Assembly: GCA_910586615.1 (NCBI GenBank)
Contig: CAJUJP010000016.1
Coordinates: 1-64,000 of the forward strand
Direction of reading: 5' to 3'
DNA length: 64,000 nt
Source: an uncultured Lachnospiraceae bacterium
GTDB taxonomy: Bacteria > Bacillota > Clostridia > Lachnospirales > Lachnospiraceae
Shown here: positions 41,275 through 50,161 of the stretch, piece by piece
How the letters are laid out: each line of letters opens with the position of its first letter
Position numbering within the stretch: position 1 is the stretch's first letter
Program-made: the position numbers and the translations under genes
The notes under the pieces: generated by a model
What the model was told of the DNA's origin: nothing
The model's database searches: none
Seen by the model: only the letters and a program-made list of their open reading frames with translations

Positions 41275-41754
41275 TCAATCCTCTTCCGTCAGATCCGCCG
41301 TATTCACCAGAGGACCGTCCACCCTTTCCACATACAGATGCCCTTCCAGATGATCAATCTCATGGCAGACCGCCCGCGCAAGCAGTTCCGTGCCTTCCAG
41401 TTCAAAGGCATTCATATTCTCATCATAAGCCAGAACCTTCACATAATTGGGTCTGGTCACCATACCGCTCTTGCCCGGCACACTTAAGCATCCTTCATAG
41501 CCTTCCTGCTCTCCGCTGGTCTCTAAAATCTTCGGATTGATGAGCAGGATCGGATCCTCTCCCGTCACGTCAATCACCACGACCCGTTTCAAAATACCTA
41601 CCTGGGGCGCCGCCAGTCCCACACCCTCCGCTTCATAAAGCGTCTCAAACATATCATCGATCAGTTCCTGTACTCTGGGCGTAACCTCCGTCACTTCCTT
41701 ACATTTTTTATTCAGGACCGGATCGCCCATCTCTCTGATTTTTCTGATTGCCAT
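41275..41754 (-). CDS. def: Peptide deformylase
   Basis: Def removes the formyl group from nascent proteins. All three motifs are present: GVGLAAPQVG, EGCLSVPGKSG and HEIDHLEGHL with the metal-binding Cys and two His. At 159 residues it belongs to the short type found in clostridia. It lies between priA and fmt. Confidence 0.97.
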   Translation of the reverse strand: MAIRKIREMGDPVLNKKCKEVTEVTPRVQELIDDMFETLYEAEGVGLAAPQVGILKRVVVIDVTGEDPILLINPKILETSGEQEGYEGCLSVPGKSGMVTRPNYVKVLAYDENMNAFELEGTELLARAVCHEIDHLEGHLYVERVDGPLVNTADLTEED

Positions 41755-41797
41755 ACTGAAATCCTCTCCTTCTTTCCTCTATATAATCTGTATATAT

Positions 41798-44113
41798 CTA
41801 ATATGTATTGATGGGGTCAAAGTCAAACTGCACCGTCTGATTTTTCATCTCCCGTTCCTTGCAAAAAGCTTCCAGTCTGTCCTTTACTTCCACCAGCCTC
41901 TGATAATCGCTGTGCTTCACATAAAAAACATGCCGGTAAAGATCGTTGATCCTGCTGATTGCCGCCTCCGCAGGCCCGATCACCTGCAGTCCGCCATAGT
42001 GTGCACCGTTCTGCTCCTTGTCCGTGCCATGCGCTCCGCTGCCTGTTCCGGTATCACAATTGCCATTGCCGCAATTGCTCCTTCCCATGTGGTTCACTAA
42101 CTCAGCCATTTCCTCTCCAAGCTTTTCTCCCTGATCCTGCTCTCTGGAAATGATCAGCACTGCCAGCATATGCGCCACCGGCGGATACCCCAGAAAATCA
42201 CGGTACTCGATCTCCTCCTCATAAAAACTGCAGTAATCCTGCCTTGCCGCATGTATTACACTGTAATGATCCGGCTGATAAGTCTGGATCACCACTTCCC
42301 CCGGTTTATCCCCTCTTCCCGCACGTCCCGCGGCCTGCGTCAGAAGCTGGAAGGTCCGTTCTCCTGCCCGGTAATCATTTTGATTGAGGGATAAATCCGC
42401 CGCCAGAATGCCTGCCAGCGTCACGTTGGGAAAATCATGTCCTTTCACAATCATCTGCGTCCCGACCAGAATATCCGCCCTTTCATCTGCAAAGGCAGAC
42501 AGGATCTTCTCATAACTCTCCTTCGTCCTGGTGGTATCGGCGTCCATGCGCAGCACTCTCGCATGGGGAAACTCCCTGTGCAGCGCCTCCTCGATCTGCT
42601 CAGTGCCCGCCTTAAAGCCCATCAGATATCTGGAACCGCATTCCGGACACAGGACACGCTTAGGCTCCTCATAACCGCAATAATGACATAGTAACATACC
42701 ATTCCTGTGTTCGGAAAGAGAAACATCGCAATGGGGACATTTCATGACGTGTCCGCATGCCCTGCAGGAAATAAAACCTGCATAGCCTCTCCGGTTGAGA
42801 AAAAGGATCGTCTGCTCTCCCGCCTGCAGCCGTTCTTCCATCAGTTCCCTCAGCTTTCTGCTGAAAACGGAACGGTTGCCCTGTTTTAATTCTTCCCGTA
42901 AATCTATGGTATATACCCTTGGAAGCACACTGTTCCCATGTCTTCCCCGCATCTCATACAGCCTGTATTCACCCTGTCTGGCACGATAGTAGGCCTCCAT
43001 GGAAGGCGTAGCGGATCCGAGTATCACACTCGCACCGTGCATGGAAGCGATCATGACTGCCGTTTCCCTGGCATGATACCTGGGCATGGATTCACTTTTG
43101 TAGCTGCTCTCATGCTCCTCATCCACCACGATCACTCCCAGGTCGGGAAAAGGCGTAAAAAGCGCCGATCTGGGGCCGATGATCACATCGATCTCCCCGT
43201 CCTTCGCCCGCCTGATCTGATCGTATTTCTCTCCCATGGAAAGAGTGGAATTCATCACTGAGACCCGGTCTCCGAATCTTTTATAAAAACGCAGCAGTGT
43301 CTGATACGTAAGGGCGATTTCGGGGATCAGCACGATGGCCTGCTTTCCCATGGCGATCATCTGCTCGATGACACCAAGATAGACCTCCGTCTTTCCGCTG
43401 CCGGTAACACCGTGAACCAGATATGTGCCCGGTTTTCCCATCCGGTAATCCCGTAATACGTCATCGATGATCTGCTGCTGGTCTTCGCTCAGAGAAACCC
43501 TCTGTTCCCCCTCCGCCACACACTTAACCGGATTGCGGTACAGGCTCTCCGTCTCGATCCGCAGGCATCCCTGTCGTTCCAGTACCTGCAGTGTGGCAGG
43601 CGACACATTGAGTTTCTGCCGGATCAATTCATAGGGCAGCACCTCTTCCTCCGCCAGAGCCTGCAGTACCCGCAGCTTTGCGGCCTGATGCTTCCGCTCA
43701 CACTGCCCGATCATCTCTGCCAGCTGTTCTGTACCGATACACCGGGTCACCTTCTTTTTCTCCAGCTGTTTCAGCTTCTGTTTCACAGGCAGCACCGTCT
43801 TCAGCGCCGCGATCATGGTAGAGCCATACTGCCTTTTCAGCCAGTAGGCAATCTGAATCTGGTTTCCCTCGGCAGTGATGCCTTTATCGTCCACCGCCGT
43901 AACCGACTTGATCTTCTCCACAGGATAATCCGTCCGGTCGGACAAATCCACCACATAGCCGATTTTATCCTGATTCCCCCTGCCAAACGGCACATGTACC
44001 CGCACGCCGGGATATACGGCATCTGACAGTTCCTGCGGAATTTTGTACTGGAAAGGTTTATCTACTTTTTCATGGGAAATATCCACGATCACATCCGCAT
44101 ATCTCTCCGCCAT
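41798..44113 (-). CDS. priA: Primosomal helicase PriA
   Basis: PriA reloads the replisome at stalled forks. The product has the 3'-DNA-binding domain, DEAH helicase motifs (GVTGSGKTEVY, VVDEEHESSYK, SATPSME) and the zinc region with CRACGHVMKCPHC and CHYCGYEEPKRVLCPECG. Between the helicase lobe and the C-terminal domain lies an insertion of about 35 residues rich in Gly/Asn/Cys (HMGRSNCGNGNCDTGTGSG and onward). ATG 44113 after GAAGGAG is chosen over 44140. Length is 771. Confidence 0.96.
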   Translation of the reverse strand: MAERYADVIVDISHEKVDKPFQYKIPQELSDAVYPGVRVHVPFGRGNQDKIGYVVDLSDRTDYPVEKIKSVTAVDDKGITAEGNQIQIAYWLKRQYGSTMIAALKTVLPVKQKLKQLEKKKVTRCIGTEQLAEMIGQCERKHQAAKLRVLQALAEEEVLPYELIRQKLNVSPATLQVLERQGCLRIETESLYRNPVKCVAEGEQRVSLSEDQQQIIDDVLRDYRMGKPGTYLVHGVTGSGKTEVYLGVIEQMIAMGKQAIVLIPEIALTYQTLLRFYKRFGDRVSVMNSTLSMGEKYDQIRRAKDGEIDVIIGPRSALFTPFPDLGVIVVDEEHESSYKSESMPRYHARETAVMIASMHGASVILGSATPSMEAYYRARQGEYRLYEMRGRHGNSVLPRVYTIDLREELKQGNRSVFSRKLRELMEERLQAGEQTILFLNRRGYAGFISCRACGHVMKCPHCDVSLSEHRNGMLLCHYCGYEEPKRVLCPECGSRYLMGFKAGTEQIEEALHREFPHARVLRMDADTTRTKESYEKILSAFADERADILVGTQMIVKGHDFPNVTLAGILAADLSLNQNDYRAGERTFQLLTQAAGRAGRGDKPGEVVIQTYQPDHYSVIHAARQDYCSFYEEEIEYRDFLGYPPVAHMLAVLIISREQDQGEKLGEEMAELVNHMGRSNCGNGNCDTGTGSGAHGTDKEQNGAHYGGLQVIGPAEAAISRINDLYRHVFYVKHSDYQRLVEVKDRLEAFCKEREMKNQTVQFDFDPINTY

Positions 44114-44154
44114 GCCCGCTCCTTCTTTTCTTCCCGCCATTCTTTCAGACCGGC

Positions 44155-45627
44155 TCAGTCTGCTTTGCTTTCAAGGATCTCCCGGATCAGCACCCGTTCA
44201 TCCATGGGATACTTCACTCCGTTGATCTCCTGATAATCCTCATGTCCCTTGCCCGCCAGCACAATGATGTCGCCCGGCTCCCCGTGGGCTATGGCATAAG
44301 CGATGGCTTCCTTCCTGTCACAGATCTCCACGTATTTTCCTTCTGTCCTGCCGATGCCCTCTTTGATATCGTCGATGATCGCCTGAGGCTCTTCTCTTCT
44401 CGGATTGTCGGAAGTAATGATCGTCAGATCCGCCAGCGTGCCGCTCACTTCCCCCATTTCATATCGTCTTGACTTCGCCCGGTTTCCCCCGCAGCCGAAA
44501 AGACAGACGAGACGGTGGGGTTCATAAGCCCTGAGCGTCGTAAGAAGACTTTTAAGCGCCATCGCATTGTGGGCATAATCTATCATAAGAGTAAACTCGT
44601 CGGACACCTTTACAAGCTCGATCCTGCCCTTTACCTTTGCCTTCGAAAGCGCCTGCCTGACGGCTGCTTCCTCCACATGAAAATGCCGGCAGATCGCAAT
44701 GGCCGTAAGCGCATTATAAACACTGAATTTACCGGGTGCAGCAATCCGGACAGAAAACTCCACCAGCCCTTTCACATCGAACCCCATGCCAAGATTTCCC
44801 GCTTCCCGAAGAAAAGAGATATTCTCCGCCCGCAGATCCGCCCGGCTGTCGATGCCGTAAGTCTCCAATGTACAGGTATGTCCCTGCGTGACCGCCTCCC
44901 AATGCTCATCATCATGGTTGACGATGCCCACGCGGCACTGCCGGAACAAAAGGCTCTTGCAATGCAGATAATCGTCAAAATCCTTATGTTCTCCCTGTCC
45001 GATATGATCCGGTTCCAGATTGGTAAAAATACCGAAATCAAAGATAAATCCCTGTGTCCTGTGCAGCATCAGCCCCTGGGATGAGACCTCCATCACCACC
45101 GTATCGCATCCCGCATCCGCCATCTGCCTGAAATATTTCTGGATCAGATAAGATTCCGGCGTGGTGTGATCCGCATGAATATGTTCCTCTCCTATGATAA
45201 TCTCTATGGTTCCGATCAATCCGACTTTTCTGCCCGTCTGCTCTAAAATGGATTTCACCAGATAAGTGGTTGTAGTCTTGCCCTTCGTGCCCGTAATGCC
45301 GATAATCTTCATCTCTTCTGCCGGATGGCCGAAAAATGCCGCCGACATGAAGGCCATTGCATACCGTGCATCCTCCACTCTGACCACCGTCGCTTCCGCT
45401 TCCGGCGGCAGTTCTGTTTCTCTCTCCACCACAAGCGCCTTTGCCCCGGCCCTGACGGCTTCTGCCGCGTAAACATGCCCGTCTGTAATGGCTCCCGGAA
45501 TGCAGATAAACACACTGCCCGGCACTACCTTGCGGGAATCATAAATCAGATCCGTCACTTCCGTATCCTCCGTGCCGCGGATGCACTCGTATTCAATTCC
45601 AGCCAATAACTCCTTTAATACTGCCAT
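44155..45627 (-). CDS. murE: UDP-MurNAc-L-Ala-D-Glu:meso-diaminopimelate ligase
   Basis: MurE adds the third residue of the stem peptide. It has GTKGKTTTTYLV (ATP loop), TTPESYLIQ, the carbamylated-Lys region and DNPRREEPQAI; the DNPR motif is the mark of meso-DAP-specific enzymes. Length 490 is normal. The gene is first in the priA-def-fmt run and not in the dcw cluster, where Bacillus keeps it between spoVD and mraY. A promoter is predicted at 45697-45725. Confidence 0.95.
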   Translation of the reverse strand: MAVLKELLAGIEYECIRGTEDTEVTDLIYDSRKVVPGSVFICIPGAITDGHVYAAEAVRAGAKALVVERETELPPEAEATVVRVEDARYAMAFMSAAFFGHPAEEMKIIGITGTKGKTTTTYLVKSILEQTGRKVGLIGTIEIIIGEEHIHADHTTPESYLIQKYFRQMADAGCDTVVMEVSSQGLMLHRTQGFIFDFGIFTNLEPDHIGQGEHKDFDDYLHCKSLLFRQCRVGIVNHDDEHWEAVTQGHTCTLETYGIDSRADLRAENISFLREAGNLGMGFDVKGLVEFSVRIAAPGKFSVYNALTAIAICRHFHVEEAAVRQALSKAKVKGRIELVKVSDEFTLMIDYAHNAMALKSLLTTLRAYEPHRLVCLFGCGGNRAKSRRYEMGEVSGTLADLTIITSDNPRREEPQAIIDDIKEGIGRTEGKYVEICDRKEAIAYAIAHGEPGDIIVLAGKGHEDYQEINGVKYPMDERVLIREILESKAD

Positions 45628-45696
45628 CTGATACCCCCTGCTCTTTCTTTACTCCCCGTCATGCCGCCTGAACAGCACCAACAATACAACATCATT

Positions 45697-45725
45697 ACCA
45701 TAGCACGAAAGCCTCACTTTTTCAA
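45697..45725 (-). promoter_or_regulatory. murE promoter
   Basis: TTGAAA (45720-45725) and TATGGT (45697-45702) on the minus strand are spaced by 17 bp, with an mRNA leader of about 65 nt. It probably drives the whole murE-priA-def-fmt run. Confidence 0.55.
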
Positions 45726-45910
45726 CTTTTGCAGCCTTTGTAAAAGGATCAATACATACATTTTCATTTATTTCATATTCTCTTTAACTTTTCTTAAGGG
45801 ATTTTTATTCTTTCATAATATTCTAAACACATTTTGGACACAATTACACAGTATGATAGTACTCAAGATAGTTGAAGAACTCACTATCTCCCCCCTCATA
45901 AGAAAATACG

Positions 45911-45940
45911 AAAAAGTCTGGGAAACCCCCGGACTTTTTT
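45911..45940 (-). terminator. recJ terminator
   Basis: AAAAAGTCTGGG (45911-45922) pairs with CCCCCGGACTTTTTT (45926-45940), with one wobble. A/T tracts on both sides make it work in either direction. It lies 12 bp beyond the recJ stop. Confidence 0.8.
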
Positions 45941-45952
45941 GTATTTTACCGG

Positions 45953-47737
45953 CTACACAGCATCGCCCTTGCAATAATCCTTCATGACCATCTGCAGCCG
46001 TTCCTTCCCCTGGTACACATCAAGATCCGGATAATAGATCACATGGATACGGATTCCGCTGCAGCCGCCCCTGTACAGCCCGTCACATGCCTGCTGTCCG
46101 AAATGGTCCGCAAGAAAACCGTGCCACGCTTCCAGATCGCCGAAAAACATCATCTCAAACTGCCTTCCTTCCGGGTCTGCCACAGTGTATTTTCCCACAT
46201 TATGATTCTTCCCCAATATCCTTCCTCTTAAAAGGCTGAGATTCCGCTGGGCAAAAACCGGCTTGGGATTTCCGTTTCCGAAAGGTTCCAGTACCGAAAG
46301 CTGTCTCACAAATTCCGGTGTCACATAGGACATTGGCATAGGTACATCAATATGTATCTTCTCTTCAAAATCTTCCTCCGTCAGCCCGCAATGTTCGTTC
46401 AGATAACTGCGGAACGCATTCACATTTTCCTCCTCCATGGACACGCCCGCCGCCATCTTATGGCCGCCGTATTTGGTATACAATTCTTTACACTCACTCA
46501 TCTTATCGTACATGGAATAGGCTTCTATGGAACGGCCTGAACCCTTCACCCCCTCCTCCGATCTGGTCAGGACGAAAACCGGTTTCTGATACCGTTCCCG
46601 GATCCGTCCGGCTATGATTCCCGCCAGGCTTTCATGACATTCAGGCAGATAAACTACCAGAACCTTATCCTCCTTAAGCCCGCTTTCCTCAATCAGTTCC
46701 ACTGCCTCCTGCACACCCTGAAGTGTCATGAGTTTTCTGCTGTCGTTCAACTCCCGCAGTTCCCCGGCGATGGTCACGGCTTCTCCGGGCGTGCTGCTCT
46801 GAAACATCTGCAGCGCCTTACAGGCCGTATCCAGCCTGCCCGTTGCATTGAGACAGGGTCCCAGCACAAAACCGATATGATAAGCCGAAAGCGGCTTGTT
46901 TTGCAGCCCGTTAACCGAAAGAAGCGCCTGCATACCGTAATTTGATGACTGCTCAATCTGCTTCAGCCCGTAACGGACAATAATCCTGTTCTCATCCGTC
47001 AGTTCCATCACGTCACCTACCGTGGCAAAAGCCGCAAATGCCAGAAGTTCTCTGAGCAGTCCGGCGGCTTTCTCTCCCTTTTCCCCGTCCAGCAGTACCT
47101 GTATCAGCTTATATGCAGTCACTGCGCCGCATATGCCCTTAAAAGGATAAGAACAGTCCTTCTGTTTCGGATCCACCACCGCATCCGCTGGCGGCAGGCA
47201 TTCTCTCCGTTCGCCCTCCTCAGTCATTTCATAAGGCACTTCATGATGGTCAGTCACAATCACCGTCATCCCCATTGATTTGGCATAAGCGATCTGCTGC
47301 GCCGCCGCAATACCGTTATCGCAGGTCAGAATCGTATCGATGCCGGCCTCTTTCGCTTCCCGGATCAGATTCTCATTCAGCCCGTATCCGTCATGAATGC
47401 GGTGGGGAATAACCGTATCCACTACCGCACCACAGTGCTGCAAACCTGCCAGCAGAATATATGCGGCACATACGCCGTCAATATCATAATCTCCGATAAT
47501 GCGTACCGGAACCTGTCCGTTGATCTTCTCCCGCAGAATTTCTGCCGCTTTCTCTATATCTTTCAACAGATACGGCGAAGGTATATCCGTAAGGCTTCCA
47601 TGTAGAAACCGTTCAATCTCTTCCTCCCCCACAATATCCCTGTTTCGTATAACCCTTGCGATTACCGGATCAATACGGAACTTCTCCGCGATTTCTGTAA
47701 AATCCGCTTTTTTTGCGGACACCATCCACTTCGCCAT
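45953..47737 (-). CDS. recJ: Single-strand DNA-specific 5'-3' exonuclease RecJ
   Basis: RecJ trims 5' single strands in recombination and mismatch repair. The DHH core has GDYDIDGVCAAYIL and VTDHHEVP, the DHHA1 region has GSGRSIEAYSMYD and YGGHKMAAGVSM, and an OB fold follows. Length 594 is typical. It is transcribed alone between the secDF terminator and its own. Confidence 0.96.
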   Translation of the reverse strand: MAKWMVSAKKADFTEIAEKFRIDPVIARVIRNRDIVGEEEIERFLHGSLTDIPSPYLLKDIEKAAEILREKINGQVPVRIIGDYDIDGVCAAYILLAGLQHCGAVVDTVIPHRIHDGYGLNENLIREAKEAGIDTILTCDNGIAAAQQIAYAKSMGMTVIVTDHHEVPYEMTEEGERRECLPPADAVVDPKQKDCSYPFKGICGAVTAYKLIQVLLDGEKGEKAAGLLRELLAFAAFATVGDVMELTDENRIIVRYGLKQIEQSSNYGMQALLSVNGLQNKPLSAYHIGFVLGPCLNATGRLDTACKALQMFQSSTPGEAVTIAGELRELNDSRKLMTLQGVQEAVELIEESGLKEDKVLVVYLPECHESLAGIIAGRIRERYQKPVFVLTRSEEGVKGSGRSIEAYSMYDKMSECKELYTKYGGHKMAAGVSMEEENVNAFRSYLNEHCGLTEEDFEEKIHIDVPMPMSYVTPEFVRQLSVLEPFGNGNPKPVFAQRNLSLLRGRILGKNHNVGKYTVADPEGRQFEMMFFGDLEAWHGFLADHFGQQACDGLYRGGCSGIRIHVIYYPDLDVYQGKERLQMVMKDYCKGDAV

Positions 47738-47821
47738 CTTTTAGTTACCCTGTCCTTTTTTCATTCATCTGCCTGCCGTCTCTTTTAAGGCGGTAAAAAC
47801 ACTTTATCCTTCTCTACATTT

Positions 47822-47854
47822 TATAAGGCGTCCTGCATACACAGAACGCCTTAT
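47822..47854 (-). terminator. secDF terminator
   Basis: TATAAGGCGTCCTG (47822-47835) pairs with CAGAACGCCTTAT (47842-47854) with one wobble and a 6-nt loop, followed on the minus strand by AAAATG. The T-run is short leftward and CTTTAT rightward, so efficiency is uncertain. It ends the SCIFF-secDF transcript. Confidence 0.7.
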
Positions 47855-47887
47855 CTTTATCTCATAATCAATTCTGTCATCTGCCGC

Positions 47888-50161
47888 TTATTTTGCAGCA
47901 GCCTTGCCCTTCTTCCCAAGCTTTGTACGGAACACAAACCACATCGCACCCGTAAGGCAGATGGAAGAATAAGTACCACAGATAATACCGGCGATCAGAG
48001 GCAGCGCAAACTCCCGGATGGAAGATACGCCGAACACTTCCAGTGCCGCCACCATAAAGAAGGTGGTCAAAGAAGTAAAGATACTTCTGGACAATGTCTG
48101 GGAAATACTTCTGTTCACCATTTCCTGCAGATCGTCTTTGCCACGCATATCCCGCATATTCTCACGGATACGGTCAAAGATAACGATGGTCGCATTGATG
48201 GAGTAACCCACGATCGTCAGCATACAGGCAATAAACGTATTACCCACGGAAATCTTCACGATCGCATAGAACGCCAGCACAACAAGTACGTCATGGATCA
48301 GTGCGAGCACGGAACTTGCACCGAACCGGATATCCTTAAATCTGAACCAGATATATAACAGCATGAGAACCGTTGCCACGATGATTGCTTTGATGGCATC
48401 CGCCTGCATCTCGGAACTTACCGTCGCGCTGATGGTCTCTGCCGTGATACTGCTCTCGTCCACACCGAAATTGGTCACCATAGTGTCGGCAAATCTTTCT
48501 CTCTCATCCAATGTCAGTGTTCTTGTCTTGATAATGACCTGATTGGAACCGGCAACCTTCGTTGTCTGTACATTGCCGTCCCCTGTAATATCCTCGATCA
48601 TCGGAACGATCTGCGCATCGATTTCTTCTATACTCATGTCCTCATTCAGCGTCATGGTCGTAGAAGTACCGCCCACGAAGTCAAGGCTGTAGTTGAGCGG
48701 CATGTCCATCGAGGACTGGTTAATTCCCATGACAACGAAACCGATCAGGATCACTGCTGCAGACAGACCGAAGAACACCTTCCTTTTGGCCAGGAAATCA
48801 ATCGTCTTCTTCTCCTTACCCACGCCGTAAGCCTTCTCATTCTGAACTCCCACTGCATAGAACGCATTGATCAGGAATTTTGTCACAAAAAGCGCCGTAA
48901 ACATGGAAAGCACAATACCTAACATCAATGTGATGGAAAATCCCTTGATCGTACCGCTTCCCATAAAGTAAAGCACGATCGCCGCGATAAAGGTTGTGAT
49001 GTTACCATCCACAATAGCGGACATCGCCTTGCTGAATCCGATCTTGATGGAAGACTGTACCGTCTTGCCGGTAGCCAGTTCTTCTCTGATTCTGGCAAAA
49101 ATGATCACATTCGCATCCACCGCCATACCAACGGAAAGAATAATACCCGCAATACCAGGCAGTGTCAGCGTTGCCTCAAAGGCATAAAGCAGAATGACCA
49201 TCAACTCCGTATACAGGCAAAGTGCAAGTGCTGCTGCCAGACCCGAAACATAATAAATTGCTATCATAAATACTACTACCAGCGCAAAACCTACCGCCGC
49301 TGCGATCAGACTGGATTGGATCGCTGCAGAACCAAGCTGTGCACCTACAACGTTGGAGCGAAGCTCTTCCAGCTCTAACTTCAGACCGCCGATTCGAATC
49401 GTGGATGCGATCCGCTGTGCTTCCTCCACGGTGCTCTGTCCCGTGATCACCGCATTACCGTCTGTGATCACCGCCTGTACATTGGGTACGCTGACAAAAT
49501 CATCATCATAATAAATGGCAATCGACTCGCCGTTATCATACGCCTTCTGAGTCGCTTTCGCAAAAGCTTCTGTTCCTGCCGCATTGAACGTCAGTGCAAC
49601 TACATTCTCCACATTTCCCATGGAATCCTGCTGTGCTCTTGCCTGAGCGTCCTCCACCTCTGTACCCGTCAGAATGATAGAGCCGTCAGCCATCAGTTCA
49701 TCAATGGTTTTATTTAATGTAGACTGCGGAACAATATTGCCGTCCGCATCAATGCCGTAACCGCTCTCATAGTTATTGTTACCTTCACTGTCTGTCTGCG
49801 CGATAAAATACAGGCTTCCCGGCTTACCCAGTTCTTCCAGGATCGCATTGGCATCCGACACACCCGGAATCTCGATATTGATCCGGTCGGAGCCTTCCTG
49901 ATATACCTGCGCCTCTGTGCTGTAACCATCAACACGCTGCTGCAGCTTGTAGATCGTATCTGCCATATCCGCAGCACTCGGCTCTTCCTCACCCACTACC
50001 TGATAGGTTATGCTGACACCGCCTGCCAGATCCAGCCCCAGCTTGATACTGGAAGCCGAGCCGGACTTGTCCGCCCCGATCCCGAATGCTGCCGTATAAC
50101 CAAGCAGTCCGAGTATCAGAACAAACACGATCAACCCTATAACCGCTCTGTTCTTCTTCAT
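47888..50161 (-). CDS. secDF: Fused protein translocase subunit SecDF
   Basis: SecDF uses the proton gradient to help pull proteins across the membrane after SecA-driven insertion. SecD (about 1-430) and SecF (about 440-757) are fused, with twelve membrane helices in total. Signatures: LGLDLAGGVSITYQV and GMAVDANVIIFARIREEL for SecD, and LDFVGGTSTTM and YSINATIVIFDRIRENMR for SecF. Its start ATG overlaps the scfB stop as ATGA, which suggests translational coupling with the SCIFF maturase. A terminator follows. Confidence 0.96.
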   Translation of the reverse strand: MKKNRAVIGLIVFVLILGLLGYTAAFGIGADKSGSASSIKLGLDLAGGVSITYQVVGEEEPSAADMADTIYKLQQRVDGYSTEAQVYQEGSDRINIEIPGVSDANAILEELGKPGSLYFIAQTDSEGNNNYESGYGIDADGNIVPQSTLNKTIDELMADGSIILTGTEVEDAQARAQQDSMGNVENVVALTFNAAGTEAFAKATQKAYDNGESIAIYYDDDFVSVPNVQAVITDGNAVITGQSTVEEAQRIASTIRIGGLKLELEELRSNVVGAQLGSAAIQSSLIAAAVGFALVVVFMIAIYYVSGLAAALALCLYTELMVILLYAFEATLTLPGIAGIILSVGMAVDANVIIFARIREELATGKTVQSSIKIGFSKAMSAIVDGNITTFIAAIVLYFMGSGTIKGFSITLMLGIVLSMFTALFVTKFLINAFYAVGVQNEKAYGVGKEKKTIDFLAKRKVFFGLSAAVILIGFVVMGINQSSMDMPLNYSLDFVGGTSTTMTLNEDMSIEEIDAQIVPMIEDITGDGNVQTTKVAGSNQVIIKTRTLTLDERERFADTMVTNFGVDESSITAETISATVSSEMQADAIKAIIVATVLMLLYIWFRFKDIRFGASSVLALIHDVLVVLAFYAIVKISVGNTFIACMLTIVGYSINATIVIFDRIRENMRDMRGKDDLQEMVNRSISQTLSRSIFTSLTTFFMVAALEVFGVSSIREFALPLIAGIICGTYSSICLTGAMWFVFRTKLGKKGKAAAK

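Larger units (their letters stand above)
45628..45952. other. 325-bp divergence-free intergenic region between recJ and murE
   Basis: No gene is seen here; a 108-codon plus-strand frame has no family resemblance or ribosome binding site. It contains the murE promoter (45697-45725), a 7-bp inverted repeat AGATAGT/ACTATCT (45866-45872 and 45883-45889) and the recJ terminator (45911-45940). The part 45730-45860 is AT-rich with no further recognised element. Confidence 0.6.

Noticed and set aside
40275..41540. 421-codon plus-strand open frame opposite fmt and def
   Set aside because: Antisense shadow of two clearly recognised genes with all catalytic motifs; no family resemblance.
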